A stretch of 60,552 nucleotides of DNA from Gp6-AA40 sp050742535 (GTDB lineage: Bacteria > Acidobacteriota > Vicinamibacteria > Vicinamibacterales > UBA2999). Below the pieces are notes generated by a model that did no database searches, was not told the origin of the DNA, and saw only the letters and a list, made by a program, of their open reading frames with translations. Position numbers and translations under genes: made by a program. Positions 7,259 to 16,136 of this stretch are shown here, piece after piece; the first letter of the stretch is position 1; every line of letters begins with the position of its first letter. The stretch covers positions 1 through 60,552 of the forward strand of contig JBOGIQ010000006.1 of assembly GCA_050742535.1 (NCBI GenBank), given 5' to 3'.

Positions 7259-8656
7259 TCAGTTCGACCAATCGGGTGTCTGGTTGTTCCCCGAGCGTGT
7301 GACCTGCCGCAGGCCGTTGCCGTCACGGCCGATCGTGAATACCTGGGTCAGACCGGAACGCGTCGATTGAAACGCGATGTGCCGGCCGCTAGGTGAGTAG
7401 GCGGGACCTTCGTTGCTCCCCTCACTGAACGTGAGCTGGCGCGTCGTCCGCGTTCCCAAGTCGTACACCTTGATGTCGTAGCCAGGGCCATTTCTCGCCG
7501 TGTACGCGATCTCGTTGTGCGGACTGGGCGCCCACGTCGCACGGTCCGCTTCCGCATCCGGAATATCGAGACGCTGCGCCCCTCCGGTACCGTCGGCGTT
7601 CATGATGTAAATCTGCGGCTTGCCGGTACGGTTCGACGTGAACGCGATCTGCGTTCCGCTTGGCGACCACGTCGGCGTGGTGTCGATGTCGGGATGCGTC
7701 GTGATGCGGCGCAGGTTGGTTCCGTCCACGTTGATGACGTAGAGATCCTGCGACGCCGCGCCTTCCGCGGTGGCTGCGAAGGCGACCCGCTTTCCGTCTG
7801 GTGAGAACACCGGCAGATACGAACCGTCGCGGAGCCGCCCTTTCGTCAGATTCTGCAGCACCCCGGTTTTGATAAATGACAGCAGAATCTCCGGCCCGAC
7901 GTTTCCGCGATACGCCGAATAGGCGATGACGCTCGCGTCGGCGGACCAGGAGGGGTTGAGGTTCAAATCACGTGAGTTCGTGATCCGCAGTTCGTTCGCG
8001 CCGTCATAGTCGGCAACCCAGACCTCCTTCACGCTGCGCTTTTCGACGGTGCCGAGCACTGATTCCCGCAGGCGGTCGGAGACAAACGTCAGGCGCGTTC
8101 TCGCCACTCCTCGAACGCCGCGCTGCTGCTTGTGAATCGCGTCGGCAACCTCATGGGCGATGCGACGGGCGCTGCGCGTCGCGATCGTCATCTCCTGCGC
8201 GTAAACGGACTCGCGGCTGCGCACGTTGAAGAGACGCACCTGGACGATGATGTCGTTCCCTTTCTGCGCCACGGTACCGAAGAACACACCGTCCGCTCCG
8301 ACCTCTCGCCACGCGCCGAACGGAATCTGCTCCATCGCTCGCGCCGCCGGCACCGACTTGTAGACATCGCGCGGGATCATGTCGAACTCGCGCTCGAAGT
8401 TCAGGTCGTCCCACAGCACCTGCGCGAGCATCTGCGCGATCTGCGTGGCGTTCGGCGTCAGCGCGATGAAGTCGGGCACCGCGTAATGAGGAGGAGCACC
8501 CGAGTCGCCGCTGATTCGAGTCGCGATTTCGCTCGGCTGCTGCGGCGTTTGCGGCGGCACCGGCTGCTGCGCCGCGACGAGACCAGCGAGGAACAGCACG
8601 GCTGTAGTCGCAATGATTCCCGGCCCTGGTCGATATCTGCGCACAGTTGTCGTCAT
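7259..8656 (-). CDS. tolB: Tol-Pal system beta-propeller protein TolB
   Basis: A 465-residue periplasmic protein. ATG 8656 has AAGGA five bases upstream; an alternative ATG at 8674 overlaps the stop of the previous gene and would add six residues. After the signal segment (about 10-30) there is the TolB N-terminal domain, then six WD40-like/PD40 blades: NPSWSADASVIAYS, LPVFSPDGKRVAFA, TPTWSPSGTQIAFTSNRTG, RATWAPSPHNEIAYTAR, GPAYSPSGRHIAFQSTRSG and TPDWSN. TolB binds Pal and links it to TolA. Its position between the TonB-like gene and pal fits a complete Tol-Pal operon. Confidence 0.95.
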   Translation of the reverse strand: MTTTVRRYRPGPGIIATTAVLFLAGLVAAQQPVPPQTPQQPSEIATRISGDSGAPPHYAVPDFIALTPNATQIAQMLAQVLWDDLNFEREFDMIPRDVYKSVPAARAMEQIPFGAWREVGADGVFFGTVAQKGNDIIVQVRLFNVRSRESVYAQEMTIATRSARRIAHEVADAIHKQQRGVRGVARTRLTFVSDRLRESVLGTVEKRSVKEVWVADYDGANELRITNSRDLNLNPSWSADASVIAYSAYRGNVGPEILLSFIKTGVLQNLTKGRLRDGSYLPVFSPDGKRVAFAATAEGAASQDLYVINVDGTNLRRITTHPDIDTTPTWSPSGTQIAFTSNRTGKPQIYIMNADGTGGAQRLDIPDAEADRATWAPSPHNEIAYTARNGPGYDIKVYDLGTRTTRQLTFSEGSNEGPAYSPSGRHIAFQSTRSGLTQVFTIGRDGNGLRQVTRSGNNQTPDWSN

Positions 8657-8673
8657 GTGTGTCCTTGTTCTCA

Positions 8674-9428
8674 TTACCTGACGTACTCGAACTCGAGATG
8701 AACCGTGAGCGTCGAATTCGGATACCTCGATGGCAGCGGCGGGAGCCGCGTGATCTGCAGAGCTCGCCGTGCCTCGTTGTCGAGAGCGATGAACCCGCTT
8801 GGTTTTTCGACCTTGACGTCTTCAATCCGCCCGTCTTTCCGAATGGTGAACATCATCGTGGTGACACCGGCGATTCCCAGTTTCTGGTTCCAGTACTGCT
8901 TTACCAGCTCGTTCATCGTGATGATGTAATCCGGACAACAGAAGTCCACCGCGTCTACGGTGACCCCGGCAGTTCCGCCACCACCGCCGCTGCTCAGTCC
9001 GGCAAAGCCCTGACCGCGAACGCGCGTTTCGGCCTTCGCGGTTCCTTCCTGCACTTCGGCGCCGGTCGACACCGTCTTCGCCGCCGCCTCTTTGGGCGCA
9101 TTCTTGGGACGGGCCTGCGGCTTCGAGCGCGGATCCGGCAGCGTCATCTCGCGGGCAACAGGTGCCGGCGCGGTCTCGGCCTTCTTTACCTCCGGCTGCA
9201 GTGACTGGACATTGCGCGCGGCCATCTGCGTCATGCCCGTCCGCGGTCCCGGTGCGCCGCTCAGACTGATGAACATCACGTCCTTGGGCGCGGTGTCGGC
9301 CGCCGGATGAGGCACCAGGACGACGAACGCCATCACGACGATGTGCGCCGCGAACGACCAGCCGACCATCGGTGACAGTCGATCGACCTCGCGGGCGCGC
9401 GACACGATGATGTCGGTGGTCGATCCGT

Positions 9429-9432
<4 letters not shown>
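8674..9432 (-). CDS. TolA/TonB-like energy-transducing protein (TonB C-terminal domain)
   Basis: A 252-residue protein in the tolA position. ATG 9432 overlaps the tolR stop in an ATGA junction. One N-terminal transmembrane helix (about 25-43, WSFAAHIVVMAFVVLV) follows a short cytoplasmic part; next come a proline/alanine/lysine-rich spacer, a glycine-rich stretch (GLSSGGGGGTAG) and a TonB-type C-terminal domain (about 170-252) with MMFTIRKDGRIEDVKVEKPSG. The periplasmic helix of classical TolA is short here, so 'TonB family' describes it better, but the TolQRAB-Pal context indicates a TolA job: transmitting proton-motive force to TolB/Pal. CC at DFCCPDY is a possible redox or structural feature. 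Confidence 0.85.
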
Positions 9433-9881
<449 letters not shown>

Positions 9882-9896
9882 TCGCTCGCGGCCTCG

Positions 9897-10652
9897 CTAG
9901 GTGAAATTCCGCTCGGCGATGTTCAGAAACTCGAGCGAAAAGTCGTCCAGATCCGACGCAAACGTCTTCACCTTCATGGTGAAGTGGTTGTAGGCCATCA
10001 CCGCCGGAATGGCGGCGAACAGCCCTGCCGCGGTTGCCACCAGCGCGTCCGCGATCCCAGGCCCGACGGTGGCGAGATTGGTCGACCCCGTCACGCCGAT
10101 GCGCTGGAAGGTGATCAGAATCCCCCACACGGTGCCGAACAGCCCGATGAACGGCGCCACGCTGGCGATCGTCGCGAGAAACGGAACCCGTTTCTCGAGT
10201 TTGTTCACTTCGACGGCCGCCGCGCGCAGGAGCGCCCGATCGACGGCAGCCAGGCTCTTGAGAATAGGACGAGACGAGGTCTCGCCTGGATTGGACGACC
10301 CCGCACCGGCGGCGCGGAACTGTGCGTTCAGCTCAGCGTAGCCGGCCTGAAACACGCCGACGAGCGGGCTCGCCGGCAGGGAAGGGCAGACGGACTGCAC
10401 TTCGGAGAACTTGGTGCTGCGCCGGAAGACGTCCAGAAAGGTCGCGGTCTGCCGCCCGATCGAGCGGTACGAAAGCGTCTTCTGGAGAATGATCGCCCAC
10501 GAGATAACTGACAGCAGAACCAGAATTGCGAGAACGATGAGGTTGACGGTCCCGGTCTCGCGGAGGAGCTCAACTACATTGACCTCCGCAAGCGGGGCAG
10601 CGCCCTCCTGCACCTGTAGTGCAAGGATGCTGAGCGCAAACGTGTGCAACAA
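9897..10652 (-). CDS. tolQ: TolQ/ExbB family proton channel protein
   Basis: A 251-residue inner-membrane protein. The start is TTG at 10652, supported by GGAGG six bases upstream; no nearer ATG exists. Three hydrophobic segments are visible (about 36-58, 160-182 and 208-228); the last two contain the conserved MotA/TolQ/ExbB block PFIGLFGTVWGILITF and ADALVATAAGLFAAIPAVMAYN. It is the stator subunit of the Tol motor with TolR. It is the first gene of the operon, behind the promoter at 10704-10732. Confidence 0.93.
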   Translation of the reverse strand: MLHTFALSILALQVQEGAAPLAEVNVVELLRETGTVNLIVLAILVLLSVISWAIILQKTLSYRSIGRQTATFLDVFRRSTKFSEVQSVCPSLPASPLVGVFQAGYAELNAQFRAAGAGSSNPGETSSRPILKSLAAVDRALLRAAAVEVNKLEKRVPFLATIASVAPFIGLFGTVWGILITFQRIGVTGSTNLATVGPGIADALVATAAGLFAAIPAVMAYNHFTMKVKTFASDLDDFSLEFLNIAERNFT

Positions 10653-10703
10653 AGCCTCCGAATCAACATGGCAGTGCGCCGGTGGGAGCGGCGCGGACAG
10701 GGC

Positions 10704-10732
10704 AGGGTAGCACGCGGCAAAAATGCTGTCAA
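10704..10732 (-). promoter_or_regulatory. Sigma-70-type promoter of the tol-pal operon
   Basis: Read on the minus strand: TTGACA (10732-10727), a 17-base spacer, then TACCCT (10709-10704). The start of tolQ is about 50 bases downstream. A perfect -35 with ideal spacing makes this one of the best promoters in the window. recN begins on the other strand 30 bases away, so the two operons share this spacer. Confidence 0.65.
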
Positions 10733-10761
10733 ACGCATGATACGATGGGAGTTGCGCCTAC

Positions 10762-12489
10762 ATGCTGCGCTTCCTCCGCATCCGGAATCTCGCGGTCATC
10801 GAGTCGGTCGAGGTCGAGTTCGAACCAGGGTTCAACGTCCTCACCGGCGAAACCGGCGCCGGCAAATCCATCGTCGTCGAGGCGGTTGGGCTTCTCCTCG
10901 GCGCCCGGGCATCCGCCGACCTGGTCCGCACGGGCGAAACCCAGGCGACCATCGAAGCCATGTTCGAAGATCACCGGGAGCCGGGGGCGGGACCGCTCGA
11001 GCTAATCATTAGACGCGAGATAACGATCCAGGGTCGGAGCCGGTCGTTCATCAACGGCGCCCTGGCCACGGCGGTCGCGTTGCGTGACCTCTCGCGGCGG
11101 CTCGTCGAGCTCCATGGACAGCACGAGCACCAGGCGCTGCTCGACCCCTCGACGCACCTGGTCCTGATCGACGAGCACGCCGGTCTCGAGGGAGACGTGG
11201 CGGCGGTCGCGAACACGTGGAGCACCGTTCGAACGCTGCGCGAGCAGCTCGATCGCTCACGCATGGACGCACGCGAAAAAAGCGCCCGCCTGGATCTCAT
11301 CGCGTTTCAATTGGGCGAGATTGAAAAGGCTGCGCCGAGGCCTGGCGAGGATGACGAGCTCGCGGCGACGAAGCAGGTCCTCGCCAGCGCCGAGCGGATT
11401 CAGCGACTGTGCGAGGAGTCGTACTCGTCGCTGTACGAAAACGACGGCGCCATCCTGTCCGGGCTCGGCGGCGTGTGGAAGCGGGTCGGCGAGCTGGCGA
11501 CAATCGACCCGCGGTTTGCCCCGTACGTGGACGCGCGCGACGGCATCAAGGGGCAGCTCGAAGACCTGGCTTTTTTCCTCCGGTCCTACTCGGACGGCGT
11601 TGACGCATCCCCCGAGAGGCTGCAACAGGTCGAGGATCGGCTCGCCCTGCTCGAGCGGCTGAAGCGCAAGCACGGCCCCACGCTTCAGGACGTCATCGAG
11701 AAGGGCGACGCGCTGCGCAGGGAGCAAGCGTTCCTGTCCGGGGCGTCGGAGGAGGCAGGTGAGCTTCAGCGCCGTCTGGACGACGCGGCGGATGCGTTCC
11801 TCCAGCGCGCCCGCGCGCTGTCACGGGCGCGGCGCAGCGCTGCAGTAAAGTTCGCCGCCGGCATCGAGGCAATGCTCGCGGAACTGGCCATGGCGCGCAC
11901 ACGGTTCGACGTCCGCTTCAACGCGTCGGAGCTGCCGCCCGATGCCTGGAGCGAGCGGGGGATCGATCAGGCGGAGTTCTTTCTCTCGGCGAACGTCGGC
12001 GAGGACGTTCGGCCGCTGGCGCGAATCGTTTCCGGGGGCGAGCTGTCCCGTGTGATGCTGGCGCTGAAAGCGATGGGGGCGGGGGCGCGCAAGGCTCAGT
12101 CCGTCAGCCAGTCGCGGACGTTGATCTTCGACGAGGTGGACGCGGGAATCGGCGGGCGAGTGGCGGACGTCGTCGGCACGAAGCTGCGCGAGCTCGGTGG
12201 GCAGTTCCAGGTGCTGTGCATCACCCATCTGCCGCAGATCGCGGCCAGGGCGACAACGCATTTCCACATAGACAAGCGCGTGCGCGGAACCCGTACACTC
12301 ACGAGCGTGGGGCGTCTCGACGAGCACGCTCGCGCCGACGAGATTGCGAGGATGATCGGCGGGGCGCAGGTGAGCGACGCGGCGCTGTCGACGGCGCGCG
12401 ACCTCCTGGCTGCCGGGCGGGCCGAGCGGCCGGGGCGAAAGGCGAAGGCGAAAGGCGAAAGCGAAAGTCCGTGGCGAAGAAATACCTGA
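10762..12489 (+). CDS. recN: DNA repair protein RecN
   Basis: A 575-residue SMC-like ATPase for double-strand-break repair. The Walker A GETGAGKS covers residues 29-36; the ABC signature IVSGGELSRVMLALK and Walker B TLIFDEVDAGIGG lie near residues 415-475, and a charged coiled-coil region separates the two halves. CITHLPQIAA is the conserved RecN segment after Walker B. The length is usual. The C-terminus is a lysine/glycine-rich tail encoded by short GGCGAAA-like repeats (12434-12467) and overlaps the miaB start by 19 bases. It is divergent from tol-pal. Confidence 0.96.
   Translation: MLRFLRIRNLAVIESVEVEFEPGFNVLTGETGAGKSIVVEAVGLLLGARASADLVRTGETQATIEAMFEDHREPGAGPLELIIRREITIQGRSRSFINGALATAVALRDLSRRLVELHGQHEHQALLDPSTHLVLIDEHAGLEGDVAAVANTWSTVRTLREQLDRSRMDAREKSARLDLIAFQLGEIEKAAPRPGEDDELAATKQVLASAERIQRLCEESYSSLYENDGAILSGLGGVWKRVGELATIDPRFAPYVDARDGIKGQLEDLAFFLRSYSDGVDASPERLQQVEDRLALLERLKRKHGPTLQDVIEKGDALRREQAFLSGASEEAGELQRRLDDAADAFLQRARALSRARRSAAVKFAAGIEAMLAELAMARTRFDVRFNASELPPDAWSERGIDQAEFFLSANVGEDVRPLARIVSGGELSRVMLALKAMGAGARKAQSVSQSRTLIFDEVDAGIGGRVADVVGTKLRELGGQFQVLCITHLPQIAARATTHFHIDKRVRGTRTLTSVGRLDEHARADEIARMIGGAQVSDAALSTARDLLAAGRAERPGRKAKAKGESESPWRRNT
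12434..12467 (+). repeat. Degenerate 6-7 bp tandem repeat (GGCGAAA) at recN end / miaB start
   Basis: Five consecutive units of GGCGAAA, GGCGAAG or GCGAAA lie directly before the miaB GTG start and encode the last basic residues of RecN. Because units are 6 or 7 bases, a change in copy number would alter the RecN C-terminal frame and the spacing to miaB. Confidence 0.6.
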
Positions 12490-13865
12490 TCGAAACGTTC
12501 GGCTGCCAGATGAACTTCCACGACTCGGAGCGCATGGCGGGCCTGCTCGACCAGGCCGGCTACGAACCGACGTCCGAGGATGCGGACGCCGACGTCATCG
12601 TGATCAACACGTGCAGCGTTCGCGAGCACGCGGAGGAGAAGCTGTATACGCGGCTTGGCGAGCTGCGCGTGCTCCGCGAGGAGACCGGGCATCAGCCGGT
12701 CGTCGCCGTTGCCGGCTGCGTCGCGCAGCAGGAAGGCCAGGCGCTCCTTCGAAAATCGAACGGGCACGTCATCGACGTCGTCATGGGCACACAGCAGCTG
12801 AAGATGCTGCCGGTTCTCGTTGCTTCCGCCGAGCAGTCTGAAGCGGCTGCAGTGAACATCAATCCCTGGGATGACGTCACCTTTCCGCTCGGGATCACAC
12901 GGCGCGGCGATCCGGTCAAGGCCTACGTCACGATCATCGAAGGGTGCAACGACTACTGCGCGTTCTGCGTGGTGCCGTATACGCGCGGCCACGAGCGGAT
13001 GCGCGCGAAAGCCGACATCCTCGCCGACGTCCGCGACGCCGTGGCAACCGGGCGGAAGGAGATTCAGCTCCTCGGGCAGATCGTGAACCACTACCAGGCG
13101 CCCGACGATCCTTCCTGCGATTTCGCCGAGCTGCTGGCCGAAGTCAACGAAGTGGAGGGCGTCGAGCGTATTCGTTTTGCGAGCCCGCATCCGCGGCATA
13201 CCGGGGCCAGGCTGATCGAGGCGGTGCGCGACCTGCCGAAGGTCTGCAAGCACCTTCATCTGCCGGTGCAGTCCGGCTCGACCCGCGTGCTGCAGGCGAT
13301 GCGACGGAGGCACACGCGCGAGGAATACCTGGATCTCGTCGGGCGAATCCGCGAGGCAATTCCGGGCGTCACACTCTCTACGGACATGATCGTGGGCTTC
13401 CCGGGAGAGACGGCAGAGGACTTCGAGCAGACGATGACGCTGACCGCCGCGGCGCGCTACGACAGCATGTTTTCATTCAAGTACTCGCCGCGTCCGAACA
13501 CGCTCGCGTCGAAGCGGATGCCGGACGACGTGAGCGCAGAGGACAAGACGGCGCGCATCGTCGCTCTGCAGGCGCTGCAGCGCGAGATACAGACCGCTCT
13601 GCATGAAGCCGCGGTCGGCAGCGTGGTCGACGTCCTGGTCGATTCCGCCAGCCGGCGGCAGGACGCCGAGCTCTCCGGCAGGACGATGGGGAACACGGTA
13701 GTGAATTTCCCGGCCCCTGCCGATACACCCAGCGGAGACCTGCCCTGGATTGGCAGGACCGTCCCCGTGCGGGTGACACGCGGCGGGCCTCACAGCCTCC
13801 GCGGCGTGGCCATCACGCACGGGACTCAGGCACTGATCGTGCGTAGCGAGCGACCGCCATGCTGA
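12471..13865 (+). CDS. miaB: tRNA-2-methylthio-N6-dimethylallyladenosine synthase MiaB
   Basis: A 464-residue radical-SAM methylthiotransferase that modifies A37 of tRNAs. GTG 12471 gives VAKKYLIETFGCQMNFHDSERM, the standard start. The N-terminal UPF0004 domain has cysteines at FGCQMN (Cys12), NTCSVREHAEE and AGCVAQQEG, which hold the auxiliary cluster. The radical-SAM cluster is CNDYCAFC (Cys159, Cys163, Cys166). DMIVGFPGETAEDFEQT follows, and a TRAM domain ends the protein (about 395-460). It overlaps recN by 19 bases and the next gene by 7, so recN-miaB-nuclease form one operon. Confidence 0.95.
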   Translation: MAKKYLIETFGCQMNFHDSERMAGLLDQAGYEPTSEDADADVIVINTCSVREHAEEKLYTRLGELRVLREETGHQPVVAVAGCVAQQEGQALLRKSNGHVIDVVMGTQQLKMLPVLVASAEQSEAAAVNINPWDDVTFPLGITRRGDPVKAYVTIIEGCNDYCAFCVVPYTRGHERMRAKADILADVRDAVATGRKEIQLLGQIVNHYQAPDDPSCDFAELLAEVNEVEGVERIRFASPHPRHTGARLIEAVRDLPKVCKHLHLPVQSGSTRVLQAMRRRHTREEYLDLVGRIREAIPGVTLSTDMIVGFPGETAEDFEQTMTLTAAARYDSMFSFKYSPRPNTLASKRMPDDVSAEDKTARIVALQALQREIQTALHEAAVGSVVDVLVDSASRRQDAELSGRTMGNTVVNFPAPADTPSGDLPWIGRTVPVRVTRGGPHSLRGVAITHGTQALIVRSERPPC

Positions 13866-14344
13866 TAGAGATGACGATCAAGGGACTGATGTTGGACCCG
13901 ATCACCAACACGCCCATCGTGATCCTGAAGGACAAGGACGGGGATCGTGTGCTTCCGATCTGGGTCGGCCTGTTCGAGGCAAACGCCATCGCGCTGCAGA
14001 TCGAGAACGTGGCCACGCCACGGCCGATGACGCACGACCTGTTGCGGAACATCATCACCGACCTCGACGGCCGCGTCGATCGCATCGTCGTCAGCGACCT
14101 GAAGGAGAACACCTTCTACGCCGTCGTCCACCTCACCGTGCGCGGCGAGCGAGTGGCCGTCGATGCCCGGCCCAGCGACGCCATCGCCCTGGCCCTGCGG
14201 ACGCGCGCGCCAATCATGGTGGAGGAGACCGTCATCGAGAACGCCAAGAATGTGGATTTCGGCTCCGAGCGGTTGAACCCGGACAAGGTCCAGCAGTGGC
14301 TGGAAGCGCTTGATCCGGCTGAGCTTCCCAAATACAAGATGTAA
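13859..14344 (+). CDS. Bifunctional nuclease family protein (DUF151)
   Basis: A 161-residue protein of the bifunctional DNase/RNase (BFN, DUF151) family. Diagnostic pieces are VILKDKDGDRVLPIWVGLFEANAIALQIE, then a stretch around VDRIVVSDLKENTFYAVVHL and DARPSDAIALALRTRAPI. Plant and Thermotoga relatives have been linked to nuclease activity or stress; the bacterial role is unclear. ATG 13859 overlaps the end of miaB by 7 bases. A perfect 20-bp palindrome begins at the last base of the stop codon. Confidence 0.9.
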   Translation: MLIEMTIKGLMLDPITNTPIVILKDKDGDRVLPIWVGLFEANAIALQIENVATPRPMTHDLLRNIITDLDGRVDRIVVSDLKENTFYAVVHLTVRGERVAVDARPSDAIALALRTRAPIMVEETVIENAKNVDFGSERLNPDKVQQWLEALDPAELPKYKM

Positions 14345-14363
14345 ATGTCGGCCGGCCGACATT
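14344..14363. promoter_or_regulatory. Perfect 20-bp palindrome upstream of parA (candidate ParB-binding site)
   Basis: AATGTCGGCCGGCCGACATT is fully self-complementary. Its 18-bp core recurs at 15805-15822 inside parB with one change. It could be a divergent parS-like site, a terminator for the preceding operon, or a member of a wider repeat family. It does not match the usual parS consensus built around TTTCACGTGAAA. Confidence 0.45.
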
Positions 14364-14367
14364 GGCA

Positions 14368-14383
14368 GGTCCTTGGTCCTTCG
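14368..14383. repeat. 16-bp direct repeat bracketing parAB, left copy
   Basis: GGTCCTTGGTCCTTCG. The right copy, GGTTCTTGGTCCTTCG, is at 16108-16123, just after the parB stop. The two copies differ by one base and enclose the parAB genes. Confidence 0.5.
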
Positions 14384-14391
14384 ACGAAAAG

Positions 14392-14420
14392 TTGACGGCC
14401 CGTACGGTCGTCTCTACAAT
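14392..14420 (+). promoter_or_regulatory. Sigma-70-type promoter of parAB
   Basis: TTGACG (14392-14397), a 17-base spacer and TACAAT (14415-14420). This is close to consensus and leaves a leader of about 110 bases before the TTG start of parA. The leader contains an inverted repeat TCCGGCT/AGCCGGA at 14478-14493. Confidence 0.7.
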
Positions 14421-14477
14421 GGGCGCGTTCCCTTCACAGAACTGCGCTCATGACCCACTGCCGCTTTAAATGTGGAC

Positions 14478-14493
14478 TCCGGCTCCAGCCGGA
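14478..14493. repeat. Small hairpin in the parA leader
   Basis: TCCGGCT and AGCCGGA with a two-base loop, followed by TTC. The same 7-bp arms recur at 50897-50912 in the opposite orientation with matching flanks, so this is a dispersed repeat. Confidence 0.5.
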
Positions 14494-14535
14494 TTCACCT
14501 GACGGTCCGGCCACCCGACCAGCGGGGCGGCAGAC

Positions 14536-15306
14536 TTGATCGTCGCGATCGCCAACCAGAAAGGCGGCGTGGGCAAGACGACCACCGCCGTCAACCTGGC
14601 CGCGGCGCTCGCGATGCGCGGCCGCAAAGTCCTGTTGATCGACCTCGACCCGCAGGCCAACAGCAGCATCTCGTTCCTGGACCACACGGTGATCGGCCGC
14701 AGCACCTACGACGCCATCGGCGATCCGAACATCAGCCTGGCGGACATCATCCAGCCGGCGAGCCTTCCGAACCTGTCGATCGCCCCGGCCCGCATCGGCC
14801 TGGCGAAGCTCGAGGCGCGGCTGGTAGGGGAGATGGACGCGCACTTCCGGCTGAAGGACAAGATCGATCAGCTGCAGGGGGACTTCGCGCACATCGTGAT
14901 CGACTGTCCGCCCGCCCTCGGGCTGCTGACGGTCAACGCGCTGGTGGCCTCGACCCATCTGCTGATCCCGATCCAATCGTCGTATTTCGCGCTCGAGGGA
15001 ACGGACGACCTCCTCGAGACGATCGAGAAAGTCCGCCAGCGGCCGAATCCGAGCCTGCGCATCCTGGGCGTCGTCATCACGATGCACGACAAGCGGACCG
15101 CGCTGGCGCGCGACATCCGCGAGCAGATCCAGAAGGTGTTCGGGAACAAGGTCTTCCGCACCGTCATCAGCAAGAGCGTCAGGCTGGAGGAGAGCCCGGC
15201 GTACAAGGAATCGATTTTCACCTTCGCGCCGGATTCCTCCGGCGCCACCGATTACTACAGCCTGTGCGAGGAGGTCATCGAGCGTGCCGAAGCGCGGACT
15301 GCCTGA
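14536..15306 (+). CDS. parA: Chromosome-partitioning ATPase ParA (Soj family)
   Basis: A 256-residue ParA/MinD-family ATPase starting at TTG 14536. The deviant Walker A KGGVGKTTT lies at residues 9-17 (signature Lys plus P-loop Lys14), LLIDLDPQANSS is the Walker A' segment, and HIVIDCPPALGLLT is Walker B. It binds DNA nonspecifically when ATP-bound and moves ParB-DNA complexes. No N-terminal HTH extension is present, so it is of the chromosomal or type Ib form. The ParB GTG lies inside its 3' end (23-base overlap). Autoregulation by ParB is possible given the palindrome before the promoter. Confidence 0.93.
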   Translation: MIVAIANQKGGVGKTTTAVNLAAALAMRGRKVLLIDLDPQANSSISFLDHTVIGRSTYDAIGDPNISLADIIQPASLPNLSIAPARIGLAKLEARLVGEMDAHFRLKDKIDQLQGDFAHIVIDCPPALGLLTVNALVASTHLLIPIQSSYFALEGTDDLLETIEKVRQRPNPSLRILGVVITMHDKRTALARDIREQIQKVFGNKVFRTVISKSVRLEESPAYKESIFTFAPDSSGATDYYSLCEEVIERAEARTA

Positions 15307-16105
15307 AACGCTCCGGATGCGGCATGACGAGCACTACGTGGAGGCGCTGGCGGCCTCCGCGGGTGAGCCCGTCGGCCGCCTCGTGCCGATCGAGCTGCTG
15401 GACCCGAATCCCAATCAGCCACGCCAGGTCATGGGCGAACTGTCGGAGCTGATGGCATCGGTGGCGGAAAAGGGGATCATCGAGCCGCTGATCGTCCGGC
15501 AGCGCGGCGCCCGCTATCAGATCATCGCCGGCGAGCGCCGGTACCACGCCGCCGTCCAGGTCGGCCTGCGCGACGTGCCGGTCATCATCCGGGAGGTCGA
15601 CGATGCGGAGGTGATGGAGCTGGCGCTGGTCGAGAACCTCCAGCGCAAGGACCTGACGCCGTTCGAAGAATCCGAGGCGCTGCACCAGCTCGCGCACCGG
15701 TGCAACTACACCCACGAAGACATGGCCCGGAAGCTCGGGAAGTCGAGAACTTCGATCACCGAATCGCTCTCGCTGGCGAACATGCCGGACGAGGTCCGGA
15801 ACCTATGTCGGCTGGCCGACATTACCTCCAAATCGACGCTGCTGCAGATCGTTCGTCAGGCGGATCAGCAGAAGATGATCGCGCTGGTCGAGAAGCTCGC
15901 GGGCCAGGGCACGTCGACCCGCGAGGCCGTGCGCCGCGAGACCACCAAAGGCAAGACGGGGCGTCCCAAGTATTTCGTCTTCGCCTTCAAGCCACCGACG
16001 AAGTCCTTCGACCTGCGTCTGAGCTTCAAGAAGTCCAGGGTCGAGAAGGACGAGATCATCTCCGCGCTCGAGAACATCATCAAAGAGCTACGGGCAAGCC
16101 GCTAG
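15284..16105 (+). CDS. parB: Chromosome-partitioning protein ParB (Spo0J family)
   Basis: A 273-residue CTP-dependent DNA-clamp protein, start GTG 15284 inside parA. The N-terminal ParB/Srx domain shows DPNPNQPRQ, IIEPLIVRQ, AGERRYHAA and ALVENLQRKDLTPFEE, the CTP-pocket boxes. The HTH domain is YTHEDMARKLGKSRTSITESL. The usual GERRxRA box here ends in His. The C-terminus (KPPTKSFDLRLSFKKSRVEKDEIISALENII) is not an obvious leucine zipper. A near-perfect 18-bp palindrome lies in the coding sequence at 15805-15822. An 18-bp tandem array and a dif-like site follow within 190 bases. Confidence 0.93.
   Translation: MPKRGLPETLRMRHDEHYVEALAASAGEPVGRLVPIELLDPNPNQPRQVMGELSELMASVAEKGIIEPLIVRQRGARYQIIAGERRYHAAVQVGLRDVPVIIREVDDAEVMELALVENLQRKDLTPFEESEALHQLAHRCNYTHEDMARKLGKSRTSITESLSLANMPDEVRNLCRLADITSKSTLLQIVRQADQQKMIALVEKLAGQGTSTREAVRRETTKGKTGRPKYFVFAFKPPTKSFDLRLSFKKSRVEKDEIISALENIIKELRASR
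15805..15822. promoter_or_regulatory. 18-bp palindrome inside parB (second copy of the parA-upstream palindrome)
   Basis: ATGTCGGCTGGCCGACAT, self-complementary except for the central pair, matches 17 of 18 bases of the core of the palindrome at 14344-14363. Location inside parB is common for parS sites in other bacteria. A coding coincidence is the main alternative, since it encodes part of CRLADI. Confidence 0.4.
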
Positions 16106-16107
16106 AC

Positions 16108-16123
16108 GGTTCTTGGTCCTTCG
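16108..16123. repeat. 16-bp direct repeat bracketing parAB, right copy
   Basis: GGTTCTTGGTCCTTCG begins three bases after the parB stop and matches 15 of 16 bases of the copy at 14368-14383. Confidence 0.5.
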
Positions 16124-16136
16124 TTCTTAGTCCCAG

